Below, in pieces: positions 33,589 to 42,648 of a stretch of 64,000 nucleotides of DNA. The DNA is taken from IMG/VR virus record IMGVR_UViG_3300020478_001251, positions 1-64,000 of that record. One strand, given 5' to 3'. The DNA is from a virus. The notes beneath the pieces are model-generated. The model was not told where the DNA came from. It ran no database searches and worked only from the letters and a program-made list of their open reading frames with translations. Within the stretch, counting starts at the first letter, position 1; each line of letters starts with the position of its first letter. The position numbers and the translations under genes were made by a program.

Positions 33589-34774
33589 TTAACACCTCTA
33601 ATACTTTGTTATCTCTATACCTTAATGTTAACCAATTTTTCCATAATTTAAAATTTTTATTTATCCTTGATTGTACATCTTTTCTTTTATAAAACTTTTT
33701 AATTTGAATATAACTCCAAGAATTAATTTCATTAATAATTTCTAAAGTAGTATCTTGAGCAAATAAATCACTAAAAGTTTCTATACCAACTTCATTCAAA
33801 TATTTATCAAAATCACTATGTGAGTTTGTAAAAATTACACATTTAGCTGCCAGTGGAATTATTGTTTTTTCTGTCATATGATATTGATTAAAATATTTTT
33901 TATCTTGGTTTTTACCTCTATGAAAATCTGGAAAACAAGTTTCATGTATAACTGCAAAATATGATTTTAAGTAATCTTCTACTAAAGGTTCATAATACAT
34001 TTCTTCACGGTCTTGCATCAATTCATTTTCGAGATTTTCTGATGGTTCATTGTGTGGAAATAAATCATAGTAAGTTCGTTTACCAAATTTAGATGGTAAA
34101 GTACTATTGGCACAATAATCATAAAACCTAATTATATTATTATCATTAATTAAATCTGGATAATCTGTTAATAACTTTTCATAATAAGAACCTCTATAAT
34201 GATTCCACTTACGAGCACTACTTATAATTTTTTTAGTTTTCTTTATGTTTATTCTATTTTCAAATATTGGTTTAGTTCCAAAATATCTTCCATCATCATC
34301 TGGATATAAATCATCTTGTAAAAAGTATTCTTTTTTACCAAAATAAACTTGTGGTATAAAATAATGTATTGGTGCGAGATAATTTGGTGCGTGTGTGAAA
34401 TAAGAATATTCTACATCAGAATTTATATTTGGTGTAAATGCAATAATCTCTTTTTTTGTAAAAACATTATCTTCAACTAATAACTTCATTACCTCATATA
34501 ATTTATCATGTCCAATGTTTTGAACAATCTCATCTTTCCATACTAATAATATTTTTATATGTGGATATTCTAATTTTACTTGTTTTACTTCTTGTGCAAA
34601 ATCCTTTGGGTCTTCTGGATAATCACTTCTGTATGGAGCATTGAATGACATAAAATCTGCTTCACCAAAATCATTGGTTGTCATTCCTCTTCCTCTGGGT
34701 GTAGTTAATGTTTTACCAAATAAAAAATCTGGTGCATAAGAATATAAACTATCGTTCTTGTGATAAAATTTCAT
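33572..34774 (-). CDS. Putative glycosyltransferase, 'EK'-motif family, copy 4
   Basis: A 400-residue protein. SYFAVIHETCFPDFHRGKNQ, then HMTEKTIIPLAAKCVIFTNS (near 298-318), then LNEVGIETFSDLFAQDTT fits the family pattern. Upstream are KKIISSARKWNHYRGSYYEK and IKILLVWKDE. The overlap with the downstream paralogue (copy 3) and shared motif suggest tandem duplication followed by strong divergence. Transferase activity is inferred. Confidence 0.58.
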   Translation of the reverse strand: MKFYHKNDSLYSYAPDFLFGKTLTTPRGRGMTTNDFGEADFMSFNAPYRSDYPEDPKDFAQEVKQVKLEYPHIKILLVWKDEIVQNIGHDKLYEVMKLLVEDNVFTKKEIIAFTPNINSDVEYSYFTHAPNYLAPIHYFIPQVYFGKKEYFLQDDLYPDDDGRYFGTKPIFENRINIKKTKKIISSARKWNHYRGSYYEKLLTDYPDLINDNNIIRFYDYCANSTLPSKFGKRTYYDLFPHNEPSENLENELMQDREEMYYEPLVEDYLKSYFAVIHETCFPDFHRGKNQDKKYFNQYHMTEKTIIPLAAKCVIFTNSHSDFDKYLNEVGIETFSDLFAQDTTLEIINEINSWSYIQIKKFYKRKDVQSRINKNFKLWKNWLTLRYRDNKVLEVLNEFVH

Positions 34775-35780
34775 TTCCTAACAACTCCTCTTTTACAAAT
34801 TTTTCATTCATCATTGCAGATAGATGCCCAAAACACCAATCATTTCTTTTTAATTTCTTTTTTAAATCATCTGGAGTTATACCAGCAAATTCATACCATA
34901 ATCCATTTACATTTTTATCTGTTTCAATATCATAGTTTTTAACTGCCCACTCCATTAAACCACCATAAAGAGTATCTTCATTTTTTAAAAACCAAAATTT
35001 ATCAAAATCAATCATATCAAATAAATGTTGTATATAAGGATTATCATAATTTAAATCTGTATCATCATCTATTGTTTTTGGTATAAACTTATCTATATAA
35101 ATAGAATTATATGGTACTTCTTCATCATTTAATAATCCTGGAAATCCTTGTTTTACATAATAGTTAGAAAAATTATTTTGTAAATTAAAAGATAAATTTT
35201 TTATATCGTGAGATTTTAAATAACTTTGTAAAAATATAATATTTTCAAAAAATCTTATTTGAGATTCTTCTTCTGAAAAAAATTCATCTACATATGTATT
35301 AATTAATTTCTTTATTGGATAAGGAACATGGTCTATTGCAAAACCACCAGTTAACAGATAATAACCATATTGTCCAATTTGACTTTTACCATTAATAAAA
35401 TCGGATATATGTGAATATTCACCATGAACTCCCTTAAATTTATACAACAATGATTTACTTAATCGGGCACGGTCTCTTGATATATAAAATGAATTTCTTT
35501 GCCAACTACTCCATTGAACTAAAACAATAATATCTTTAGGTGATATTCCCTCTTTTAATAATTTATCAACTTTATAAATAATAGATTTTCTAACTACTGA
35601 ATTATCATTGGTTGGACTTCCTAAATTATAAATTTTACTATCATTTAAATTTTCTTTTAAAAAATGTGGCCATTTCCAAATCTTTTTATTATCTTTTAAA
35701 TAATCTAAATCTGTACCATTGATATTATATCGATAATGGTCTCTTGTAAAAGAACACCCACAACAAACTATATGTTTCAT
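34749..35780 (-). CDS. SGNH-like protein, copy 7 (long subfamily)
   Basis: A 343-residue protein, paralogue of copy 4. HIVCCGCSFTRDHYRYNING (3-22) is block I. YNLGSPTNDNSVVRKSIIYK (about 55-74) is the block II/III Asn region. IIVLVQWSSWQRNSFYISRD aligns with the same place in copy 4. It ends NDWCFGHLSAMMNEKFVKEE, the GH-x-S tail shared with copy 4, without the D-x-H of other copies. Overlaps both neighbours (26 and 4 nt). Confidence 0.65.
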   Translation of the reverse strand: MKHIVCCGCSFTRDHYRYNINGTDLDYLKDNKKIWKWPHFLKENLNDSKIYNLGSPTNDNSVVRKSIIYKVDKLLKEGISPKDIIVLVQWSSWQRNSFYISRDRARLSKSLLYKFKGVHGEYSHISDFINGKSQIGQYGYYLLTGGFAIDHVPYPIKKLINTYVDEFFSEEESQIRFFENIIFLQSYLKSHDIKNLSFNLQNNFSNYYVKQGFPGLLNDEEVPYNSIYIDKFIPKTIDDDTDLNYDNPYIQHLFDMIDFDKFWFLKNEDTLYGGLMEWAVKNYDIETDKNVNGLWYEFAGITPDDLKKKLKRNDWCFGHLSAMMNEKFVKEELLGNEILSQER

Positions 35781-36514
35781 GTGCCCAAATCCGTATTAAC
35801 GGCTAAGAAATTACAATGTCCAGATAAATCCCAAACTTTATACAAGGTTCTATTATTAAAATTAAAATAAAAAACTAAATCTAATAAAGGATAATGTCCT
35901 TTTAACTCATCTTTATCATTTTTTGTTTTATCTATAAATTCTAAAAGTAAACCATCATCATATTCTACATTTTCTATTAAACCACAATTGTATAAATTAT
36001 AATCACCAAAGAAATAATGGTCATCTCCTACTTGTTTGAAATAATTACCACACCCAAAGTTATAAGGTGTTCCACTAAAGTCTTTTAGTTTTCCCTCATA
36101 AGTAGTTTCTCTTGTAATTAATTTTCCAACATCATCATAAACATGCATTGTAAATGCTTTATTTGCTTCAATATGTCTAATGATAACTAACCATTCTGTA
36201 TCAAAAAGTGTTTTACCTTTAAATTCGTGATTTGTACATAATGTTGTCATACCAAATTCATCAGATTCACCATCTTGATTATACCAAAATTCCCAATTTA
36301 TCGAATCATGGTCTTGATTATAACATAAACCATAATGTAATCCTGGCCTCATCATTACAGAACAAGGAACTTTTGTTTTTATCTTTTTATTAACTTTAAA
36401 TTTTGCCCAAAAAGTAAAATTACCTTGCATAGTTTGACTTGGTGGATGTGTTGTTAAATCATATCTTTGTGTTGGTAACACATAATATAAATTATCTTTA
36501 TTAATTTTAACCAT
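35777..36514 (-). CDS. Stand-alone concanavalin A/LamG-like lectin domain protein
   Basis: A 245-residue beta-rich protein. MQGNFTFWAKFKVNKKIK, WLVIIRHIEANKAFTMHVYD and LITRETTYEGKLKDFSG have the spacing of LamG/ConA-like jelly rolls, and it ends with LVFYFNFNNRTLYKVWDLSG. The same type of domain is fused behind two glycosyltransferases at 37.9-40.8 kb, whose end also has 'ILHYDFDKSYKGAKVIDLSG'. It is probably a carbohydrate-binding protein derived from or working with those enzymes. No signal peptide. It overlaps the SGNH gene by 4 nt. Confidence 0.62.
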   Translation of the reverse strand: MVKINKDNLYYVLPTQRYDLTTHPPSQTMQGNFTFWAKFKVNKKIKTKVPCSVMMRPGLHYGLCYNQDHDSINWEFWYNQDGESDEFGMTTLCTNHEFKGKTLFDTEWLVIIRHIEANKAFTMHVYDDVGKLITRETTYEGKLKDFSGTPYNFGCGNYFKQVGDDHYFFGDYNLYNCGLIENVEYDDGLLLEFIDKTKNDKDELKGHYPLLDLVFYFNFNNRTLYKVWDLSGHCNFLAVNTDLGT

Positions 36515-37941
36515 TATCTATAACTTCTTTCTACCATAACTCTACATCTATTATAAAAATGTTCAAGTTCAGGAAAAGTTTTACAAAAGTCTGTTCCTCT
36601 TCTTTTATCATGTTCACTAAAGAATTTATAAAAATCTTTTCTATTTTGAATTCGTTCTTTTTTATCTGCAACCAACATCCAATCATAAATTCTTTTTATT
36701 TTTTGAACTTCAATATCTGAGTATCCTATCAACCTTGTTTCAAAATTAGGTGTTGCCATATATTCACTTAATTGTGTTTGTTTGTAAATATTTTGTGCAA
36801 AACTCTTTGGTAAAATTTGAACAGATTGATGTAGTGGATATCGTAAATAACTTGAATCTAAAAATACTGCTGAATTCCAATATCTATCATCAGAACCATA
36901 CATTCTTTTCATATCGTAAATACCATATAACAACTTATCATAATTTGGAACTGATAATGCATTGTATGTTGACATGATTGTAAAATTAACACGATTACAT
37001 TTAGTTAAAATTTTATTACAATTATCCCAAAAACGATTAAACTCTAAACCATTTCTAATATACTCCGCTTGTTCTCCCCAAGATTCTACAGAAGTAAATA
37101 TAATCATTTCTCTAACTCTGCCCTCATCTTCAATTCGTTGTACCTTTTCAATTAACTTATCAATCAAATTATCTGGAACACCCAAATTACTATTAATCGC
37201 CAATTGTAAATTTTTATTTGGATTTGGTTGTTCTATAATATAATCTAATACTCCCCAAGTATCTTTTGATAACAATGGTTCTCCACCTGTGATTCTAAAT
37301 GTATGTAAATCCCTATATAGTTCTGGCCACCATTTCCAAAATGCTTCTGTATATGGATTGTGTTCTCGTTGTGGGATTGGAATTTTATCCTCTGCAATTA
37401 AACCTCTTGGGTCATTAAATCCTGTTGATGTTGGGTAACCACCATATTTATCTATTTCTTCCATCCAAGTGGTAGAATATGCCGGTCCACAATAACTACA
37501 TTTGAAATTACAAGCATTTGAGAAAGCAACCTCTACATATCTTGGATTATAATCTGCTCTCCAATCTAAATTGGCAATTTCATCTGCATGTGGCCAAGAC
37601 CAACTTTCAGCTGATTTAAAAACTCTATCACTAAATCTATCTGAATTATCCTCTACATTCCAACAATAATCACATTCTTTTGGTCTTTGACCAGTCAACA
37701 TTTCTTTTCGTTTTTCTTTCTTAAATTGTGTATTATGTAGAGCAGATGGATTTCTTTTAATCTCTTGTAAATTAATTTTATGTGTTTTTGGATGGTGACA
37801 GGAATGATTATGTCCTGACTGTAATTGTAGTGTTACTTGTGTCCATTTTGCTAAACAAAATCCACAACCTGTTTTATCCAACTTATTCTTTGTTTTTTGA
37901 AATATTGGATTTTCTGCTACTTGGTCTTTATACCCTGCCAT
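36514..37941 (-). CDS. Radical SAM protein (twitch/SPASM-like)
   Basis: A 475-residue radical SAM enzyme. VAFSNACNFKCSYCGPAYST (about 142-161) contains the CxxxCxxC 4Fe-4S cluster motif. FRITGGEPLLSKDTWGVLDY (about 217-236) is the GGE-type SAM-binding strand. An N-terminal Cys-rich part (TGCGFCLAKW, HNHSCHHP, ECDYCWNVED) may bind an auxiliary cluster; such proteins are often called 'twitch domain' radical SAM. Its C-terminal region is helical. Substrate unknown; in a glycan island it may act on a sugar or a peptide to be glycosylated. Adjacent to LamG-fused glycosyltransferases. Confidence 0.82.
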   Translation of the reverse strand: MAGYKDQVAENPIFQKTKNKLDKTGCGFCLAKWTQVTLQLQSGHNHSCHHPKTHKINLQEIKRNPSALHNTQFKKEKRKEMLTGQRPKECDYCWNVEDNSDRFSDRVFKSAESWSWPHADEIANLDWRADYNPRYVEVAFSNACNFKCSYCGPAYSTTWMEEIDKYGGYPTSTGFNDPRGLIAEDKIPIPQREHNPYTEAFWKWWPELYRDLHTFRITGGEPLLSKDTWGVLDYIIEQPNPNKNLQLAINSNLGVPDNLIDKLIEKVQRIEDEGRVREMIIFTSVESWGEQAEYIRNGLEFNRFWDNCNKILTKCNRVNFTIMSTYNALSVPNYDKLLYGIYDMKRMYGSDDRYWNSAVFLDSSYLRYPLHQSVQILPKSFAQNIYKQTQLSEYMATPNFETRLIGYSDIEVQKIKRIYDWMLVADKKERIQNRKDFYKFFSEHDKRRGTDFCKTFPELEHFYNRCRVMVERSYR

Positions 37942-39366
37942 TTAAAACCTCACATTAATAATTTGATGTCTATTATAAATATCATCTTTACTATCTATTT
38001 CATATTTCATTTCTTTTAAACCATATTCATCGTTATCAATATCTATTTTACCTTTTTGCATATGTTTTCTATATATCAATTCATTTCTTGCTGTTGCTTT
38101 TATATCCCCTTGAAACTTTTCATCAACAATACCCTCATCTTCATGTGGCATACATTCCATAGTTCCGTATCTTCTATCTGGTTCTAATGTATTTACCAAA
38201 TCACCTATATGTTCTCTTGTAACTTTACCCTCATAAAGAAATAATTTACCATGATTATCACATCCACTTAAATCTATAACTTTAGCTCCTTTATATGATT
38301 TATCAAAATCATAATGTAAGATTAATTTATTTTGATGATTCCATATTTTTATATAAGCTAAATCACCCTTGAAAAAATTTCTAATATTTCCCCAAGAGTT
38401 TGGTGCATTCCTACCAATATAAAATGGTTTTGGTGGATATTTTTTTAATCTATCATCAAGTTTTAATTTAGATTTTTGTATTCCAAACCGAGAACCATAC
38501 TCAACATCATTAATTGTTAATTTTCTAAACCTATTTCTAACATCAACTTCTAAATTAACTTTAGTCCACAAATTAGAGTATCGTTTTACCCAACTATACA
38601 TATGTCTATTTTTCCAAGTCCATAATGATGTTGACCAAGCTCTTGCATTATTGTATGAAATATCAAAATCCCATCCTTGTTTACATAATAAAGGATATTT
38701 TATATATCTTGAATTATCGTTACCAATTAAATACTCTTCTTCATCACTTTTTACAACACCTCTTGTTAATGCCTCTACTTTAAAAGATTTTTGTGGAACT
38801 TCATTTAAAGTATAACTTGGTGGTACTTCAATATATGTAGTAAATCCATCAAATTTCAAAATTCTTTTATTACCAGGTCCTGGAATTGTATCTGGTTTAT
38901 AATAACCTTTTTGATAACATCTCCAAAACAAATCATCATCTTCCATACCCCAACCCCAATAGTTAGTGTGATAACCATTTACATTTTCAAATTGTTCTAT
39001 AGTGAACAACACCACTCCACCAAAGTATTCTACATCTCGTAGTGTGTAATCCCATTGTGATAGATATGTAGCAATCTGTTTTGGTGTTTCACCTGGATAC
39101 GAATAATCAACATCCTCTGTTGGTAACATATCTACATCATGAAATGCTACATAATCACAACCATCTTCTTTTGCTGCAAGAAATGCTACATTCTTTGTTC
39201 CACTTCTGTTAAATTGTTTATCATCTACTTGATGTCCAATGTAAATTCTAAAATCAATATCTCGTTCACTAAAAAATTTTTCTAAATGTGGAACTAATGA
39301 ATCTAAATGTCCTTTCCTTACTCCATCACCCGTATCTCTGTATGGAATACAAATTCCTAATTTCAT
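37942..39366 (-). CDS. GT7-like glycosyltransferase fused to LamG domain, copy 1
   Basis: A 474-residue protein. The N-terminal GT-A part resembles beta-1,4-galactosyltransferase (GT7). KLGICIPYRDTGDG opens it, and FNRSGTKNVAFLAA follows. YVAFHDVDMLPTEDVDYS carries the DxD metal site (near 100). EYFGGVVLFTIEQFENVNGY and NYWGWGMEDDDLFWRCY are the GT7 acceptor/donor blocks. From about 170 to 370 a LamG/ConA-like lectin insert follows, ending ILHYDFDKSYKGAKVIDLSG. The C-terminal 80 residues resume GT-like sequence. Paralogue of the next gene, with a 4-nt overlap. Confidence 0.8.
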   Translation of the reverse strand: MKLGICIPYRDTGDGVRKGHLDSLVPHLEKFFSERDIDFRIYIGHQVDDKQFNRSGTKNVAFLAAKEDGCDYVAFHDVDMLPTEDVDYSYPGETPKQIATYLSQWDYTLRDVEYFGGVVLFTIEQFENVNGYHTNYWGWGMEDDDLFWRCYQKGYYKPDTIPGPGNKRILKFDGFTTYIEVPPSYTLNEVPQKSFKVEALTRGVVKSDEEEYLIGNDNSRYIKYPLLCKQGWDFDISYNNARAWSTSLWTWKNRHMYSWVKRYSNLWTKVNLEVDVRNRFRKLTINDVEYGSRFGIQKSKLKLDDRLKKYPPKPFYIGRNAPNSWGNIRNFFKGDLAYIKIWNHQNKLILHYDFDKSYKGAKVIDLSGCDNHGKLFLYEGKVTREHIGDLVNTLEPDRRYGTMECMPHEDEGIVDEKFQGDIKATARNELIYRKHMQKGKIDIDNDEYGLKEMKYEIDSKDDIYNRHQIINVRF

Positions 39367-40799
39367 AAAGTAACCTTTAGATGTAAATAATTTCTTACAT
39401 TTTTTTCTTCAATAATCTCATAATGTAATGTAGTTAATCCATCTTCTAATAAATTACTTTTATTATTACGAATTTGGTCAAAAAATTTAATTTGATTTAA
39501 TCTTGTTGATTCAGTTTTCCATCTACCTGCATTATATCCTGTAGGAGCATGTTTTAATAACTTAAATGTAGATGGTCTTCTAAATGGTTTATTTACTTTT
39601 ATATCTTCATTTTCCATTTCTGTTCGTGGGATACAATTAAAAGTTTTTGGCCAAAATCTTTCTTCTTGATGATTTACCAAATCAATTACTTTACCATGTT
39701 CATACTCCCATTGTCTTTCAAGTAGTAAATGTTTAAAATCATAGTAAATTTTTAAATTTTCACAACTACTATATTGTCCTGTATTTGTTAAATAATTTAC
39801 TCCATGATTTTCATGTAATTCCATTACTTCATTTCCACTCAACCCTACATTCCAATATGCAAAATCTTTTACGAGTCCTCTATAACCTTTAATATCACCT
39901 TTTCTTCTTGGCACACCAGTTCCAATATAGAAAAATTGAGTATCTGTATTTAGAAGTTTTCTTGGAATAACTTTTCTACCAACTTCTTCACCATCTTGAT
40001 ACATAACCAAAACTCGTGTACTTCTATCATAAGTGACAGTTATTCTTGTAAGTTTTGGTGGTGAATGCTCTGATGTTATCGAGTAACATTCTTTTTCAGT
40101 ATCCCAACATTCAAATTTATAACGATTAAATGAACTATAACTGATTGTTGTATCCCAACCTGGTAAAGACCAAACACAATATTCATCAAATGGTTTATTG
40201 TATTCTGGAATAATTTCATCAGGTTTAAAAGTACAATGTATAGTGAAACTATTTTCAATATCAATTGTATTGTAACATTGAATATAACTTTCATCACCAT
40301 GTATATACAAGCCTGAATTATATTCTTTTTCAGATTTATGAACTGAAAAATCTGTTCCTATTTGTTGTTCAGTTAATCGTAAAAGTAAATCATCATCCTC
40401 AAATCCCCAACCCCAATATTCATTGGAATAACCATTTACTTTTTTAAATGAATCAATTGGAAAGATTGTAACGCCACCGAAATATGTATCCCATACTTCT
40501 TGTTTACCACCTTCAAAATTTGTAGCCAAATGTATTGGAACATCTGAGGCGGAATAATCTACATCAACTGGTAACATATCAATATCATGAAATACTACAT
40601 ACTCACACCTTTTCTTTAGTGCTTGTTCAAATCCTATATTGAGTAGTTTACCTCGATTAAATGGTAAATTATCATTTTGTTCAACAATAATTAAATGATA
40701 CGAGATATCCTTATCATTAAAGTATGTTTCTATGTATTCTTTAAATTTTCGTAAATGTGTTGGTCTAGCACGATAAGGAACAATAATTCCTAATTTCAT
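39363..40799 (-). CDS. GT7-like glycosyltransferase fused to LamG domain, copy 2
   Basis: A 478-residue paralogue of the preceding entry. KLGIIVPYRARPTHLRKFKE, then FNRGKLLNIGFEQALKKR, then YVVFHDIDMLPVDVDYSA (DxD). TYFGGVTIFPIDSFKKVNGY and EYWGWGFEDDDLLLRL are the GT7 blocks. The LamG-like insert runs from about 165 to 340 (HGDESYIQCYNTIDIENSFT; WDTTISYSSFNRYKFECWDT). The C-terminus (TLHYEIIEEKNVRNYLHLKV) is alike in both copies, so the lectin is an insertion between two parts of the GT domain rather than a simple C-terminal tag. Confidence 0.8.
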   Translation of the reverse strand: MKLGIIVPYRARPTHLRKFKEYIETYFNDKDISYHLIIVEQNDNLPFNRGKLLNIGFEQALKKRCEYVVFHDIDMLPVDVDYSASDVPIHLATNFEGGKQEVWDTYFGGVTIFPIDSFKKVNGYSNEYWGWGFEDDDLLLRLTEQQIGTDFSVHKSEKEYNSGLYIHGDESYIQCYNTIDIENSFTIHCTFKPDEIIPEYNKPFDEYCVWSLPGWDTTISYSSFNRYKFECWDTEKECYSITSEHSPPKLTRITVTYDRSTRVLVMYQDGEEVGRKVIPRKLLNTDTQFFYIGTGVPRRKGDIKGYRGLVKDFAYWNVGLSGNEVMELHENHGVNYLTNTGQYSSCENLKIYYDFKHLLLERQWEYEHGKVIDLVNHQEERFWPKTFNCIPRTEMENEDIKVNKPFRRPSTFKLLKHAPTGYNAGRWKTESTRLNQIKFFDQIRNNKSNLLEDGLTTLHYEIIEEKNVRNYLHLKVTL

Positions 40800-41002
40800 T
40801 ACTTATCTTTTTCTGGTTTAGTACCAACAAACTTATCGTGGAATTCAAATAAATACCATTGGAGTCTCTCACTCCATTCTGCTTTATCTACATCTTCAAA
40901 CCATATTGTAAGTGCATCTAAAACATTAGCAATCTTTTCTAATGCTTTTACTTTTCTTTCTTCCAATATTAGTTGTTCGTTTGTTTTTGCTGTATTAGCC
41001 AT
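40799..41002 (-). CDS. Small helical hypothetical protein
   Basis: A 67-residue protein, start MANTAKTNEQLILEERK at the ATG at 41002, which has GAGG 7 nt upstream. The frame to an ATG at 41014 lacks a ribosome binding site. Helical, with no motif recognised. It follows a gap with a TATTTATT element and is the first gene of the transcript leading into the GT7 pair. Confidence 0.55.
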   Translation of the reverse strand: MANTAKTNEQLILEERKVKALEKIANVLDALTIWFEDVDKAEWSERLQWYLFEFHDKFVGTKPEKDK

Positions 41003-41040
41003 ATAAAACCTCATGAGTTTAGTTTAAGTGTTATAACAAT

Positions 41041-41048
41041 AATAAATA
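41041..41048 (-). promoter_or_regulatory. TATTTATT element (one mismatch), candidate promoter
   Basis: The minus strand reads ATTATATTTATTATTG, one base from TATTTATA, in the 49-nt gap before the small hypothetical gene; 38 nt to its likely ATG at 41002. Confidence 0.4.
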
Positions 41049-41051
41049 TAA

Positions 41052-41912
41052 TTATAAGTTTGAAATATTCAATATTTTTTTAGTTAATATATTCCATTTC
41101 CTATAATGATTATAGTTTGGAACATCTACCCTTTCAAACATATAATTTCTTTCATTTAAATCTAATTTATAGTCCAAATATTCAATTGCAGATAACATTT
41201 TCTTATATTCATGTGCAAATGCCTCTACTGCGGTTGAATTACTTACTTGTTTCAACCTTTCTAATACTGAATAATCCCATTTAAAATGGTGAACTTGTGT
41301 AAAATTCTTTTCTACTGGATATCTTAATGGATGTGATTTACCCCAAGATGTTTTTCCATCTTCAAATTGTATAAAATGTTGACCAGGTACAACATTATGT
41401 TTTCCTTTTAATAATGTAACTTTATTTGCTTCTGCTCTACTTAATGGATATCTAAAGAATCCTGCATTTGGCATTTCTTTCCACACATCACTTTCCAATG
41501 TTATCTTTGGAAAACAACCATCTTCTCCTATTCTATCAATAAATCCACCTGTTACAAATTCATAACCATATTCTTCACACTCCTCAATAATCTGATATGT
41601 TGGTTTAGAATATAATTGTAATTCATCATCATCTGCTACTATCCACCACTCATCTGGTTTTAATGATGTGGTTTCATTATAAAGTTCTGTAACACGATTC
41701 CAATTGAATGGTTCTTCTATTGCAATCTTATGTGGTTTTAAATTAAATTTATCTAATATTTCCAATCCTTGTTCAATAACAGGGTCATCTTTATGATGTG
41801 CATATAAAACTACAAAAATTTCCTTGACATTGTATTGATAATGTTGTAACATATGGTATAACATTGTTGTGTTATGTCCACAAACTGTCACTAAATTTTC
41901 TTTTGGTTTCAT
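41052..41912 (-). CDS. Glycosyltransferase, GT-A fold (GT2/GT92-like)
   Basis: A 286-residue protein. IFVVLYAHHKDDPVIEQGLE and DEWWIVADDDELQLY (about 90-104) give a GT-A core with the DxD site inside ADDDE. NAGFFRYPLSRAEANKV and VTGGFIDRIGEDGCFPK follow. The motif resembles the 'VADDDEF' of GT2/GT92-like enzymes that act on glycans. I use the ATG at 41912 (MKPKENLVTV), with GAGG upstream and ATGA overlap with the methyltransferase; the frame to 41954 adds an unlikely tail. A TATTTATT element and the small hypothetical gene follow the stop. Confidence 0.72.
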   Translation of the reverse strand: MKPKENLVTVCGHNTTMLYHMLQHYQYNVKEIFVVLYAHHKDDPVIEQGLEILDKFNLKPHKIAIEEPFNWNRVTELYNETTSLKPDEWWIVADDDELQLYSKPTYQIIEECEEYGYEFVTGGFIDRIGEDGCFPKITLESDVWKEMPNAGFFRYPLSRAEANKVTLLKGKHNVVPGQHFIQFEDGKTSWGKSHPLRYPVEKNFTQVHHFKWDYSVLERLKQVSNSTAVEAFAHEYKKMLSAIEYLDYKLDLNERNYMFERVDVPNYNHYRKWNILTKKILNISNL

Positions 41913-42631
41913 TTTTTCCTCACTATTGTTAATCCTGTTGAACTTGGTTTCCAAGATACTTTATTATGATTAAAGAAGTTAAATACTTCAAATTTTCTTT
42001 TATCTATTGTTTTAACAAACTCAGAAGGACCTGTTAAATCATCACCTTTATGACCTTCTAATTCTACAAAATTTTCTACATACTCTTTATCAGTATCATG
42101 TATTGTAATTAAACCACCTTTATTCATTATCTGTGAATACAATTCAAAATCTTTTTTAACACCCTCAAAAGTATGGTCTGCATCTATATGTAATAAATCT
42201 ATTTTAATATCTTGTTTCACAAAGAAATCATAATATGCCTTTTCCGTTGTTTCTTTTATAAACTTTGGATGAAAATGTCTACGAAAAACACTATCCTCTT
42301 CTACCCAATCTACATTACCATTAAAACCATTACAAGCATCTACAACATAAGTACTTCCATTATCTCCCCACTCCATACAAACTTCTTTATAAAATCCTTG
42401 TTCAGATAAATCATATCTTGCTTGTGTCATTATTCTTGGTATAAATCCACCACCACTTCCTAAACAAACTAATGTTTTAAATTTAAAGAACTGAACTAAG
42501 GTGTAAATAATTAAACCATCACCGAGATGCATATCATCTGCACCATGACTCCAACGATAAGGAACTTCTTCTCCTTCATTCGTTGTGATATAATTCATTA
42601 TATAATCATAATTTAATATTGAATTTTTCAT
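41909..42631 (-). CDS. SAM-dependent methyltransferase (Methyltransf_24 type), second
   Basis: A 240-residue class I methyltransferase-like protein. TLVCLGSGGGFIPRIMTQAR (about 52-71) is the SAM loop. DLLHIDADHTFEGVKKDFEL (about 149-168) and GGLITIHDTDKEY fit the Methyltransf_24 family, as in the gene at 18303. It lies between the Hint protein gene and a GT gene and overlaps the latter by 4 nt. A sugar O-methyltransferase is a natural guess. Confidence 0.73.
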   Translation of the reverse strand: MKNSILNYDYIMNYITTNEGEEVPYRWSHGADDMHLGDGLIIYTLVQFFKFKTLVCLGSGGGFIPRIMTQARYDLSEQGFYKEVCMEWGDNGSTYVVDACNGFNGNVDWVEEDSVFRRHFHPKFIKETTEKAYYDFFVKQDIKIDLLHIDADHTFEGVKKDFELYSQIMNKGGLITIHDTDKEYVENFVELEGHKGDDLTGPSEFVKTIDKRKFEVFNFFNHNKVSWKPSSTGLTIVRKK

Positions 42632-42648
42632 AAAACCTTTTTTAAATA

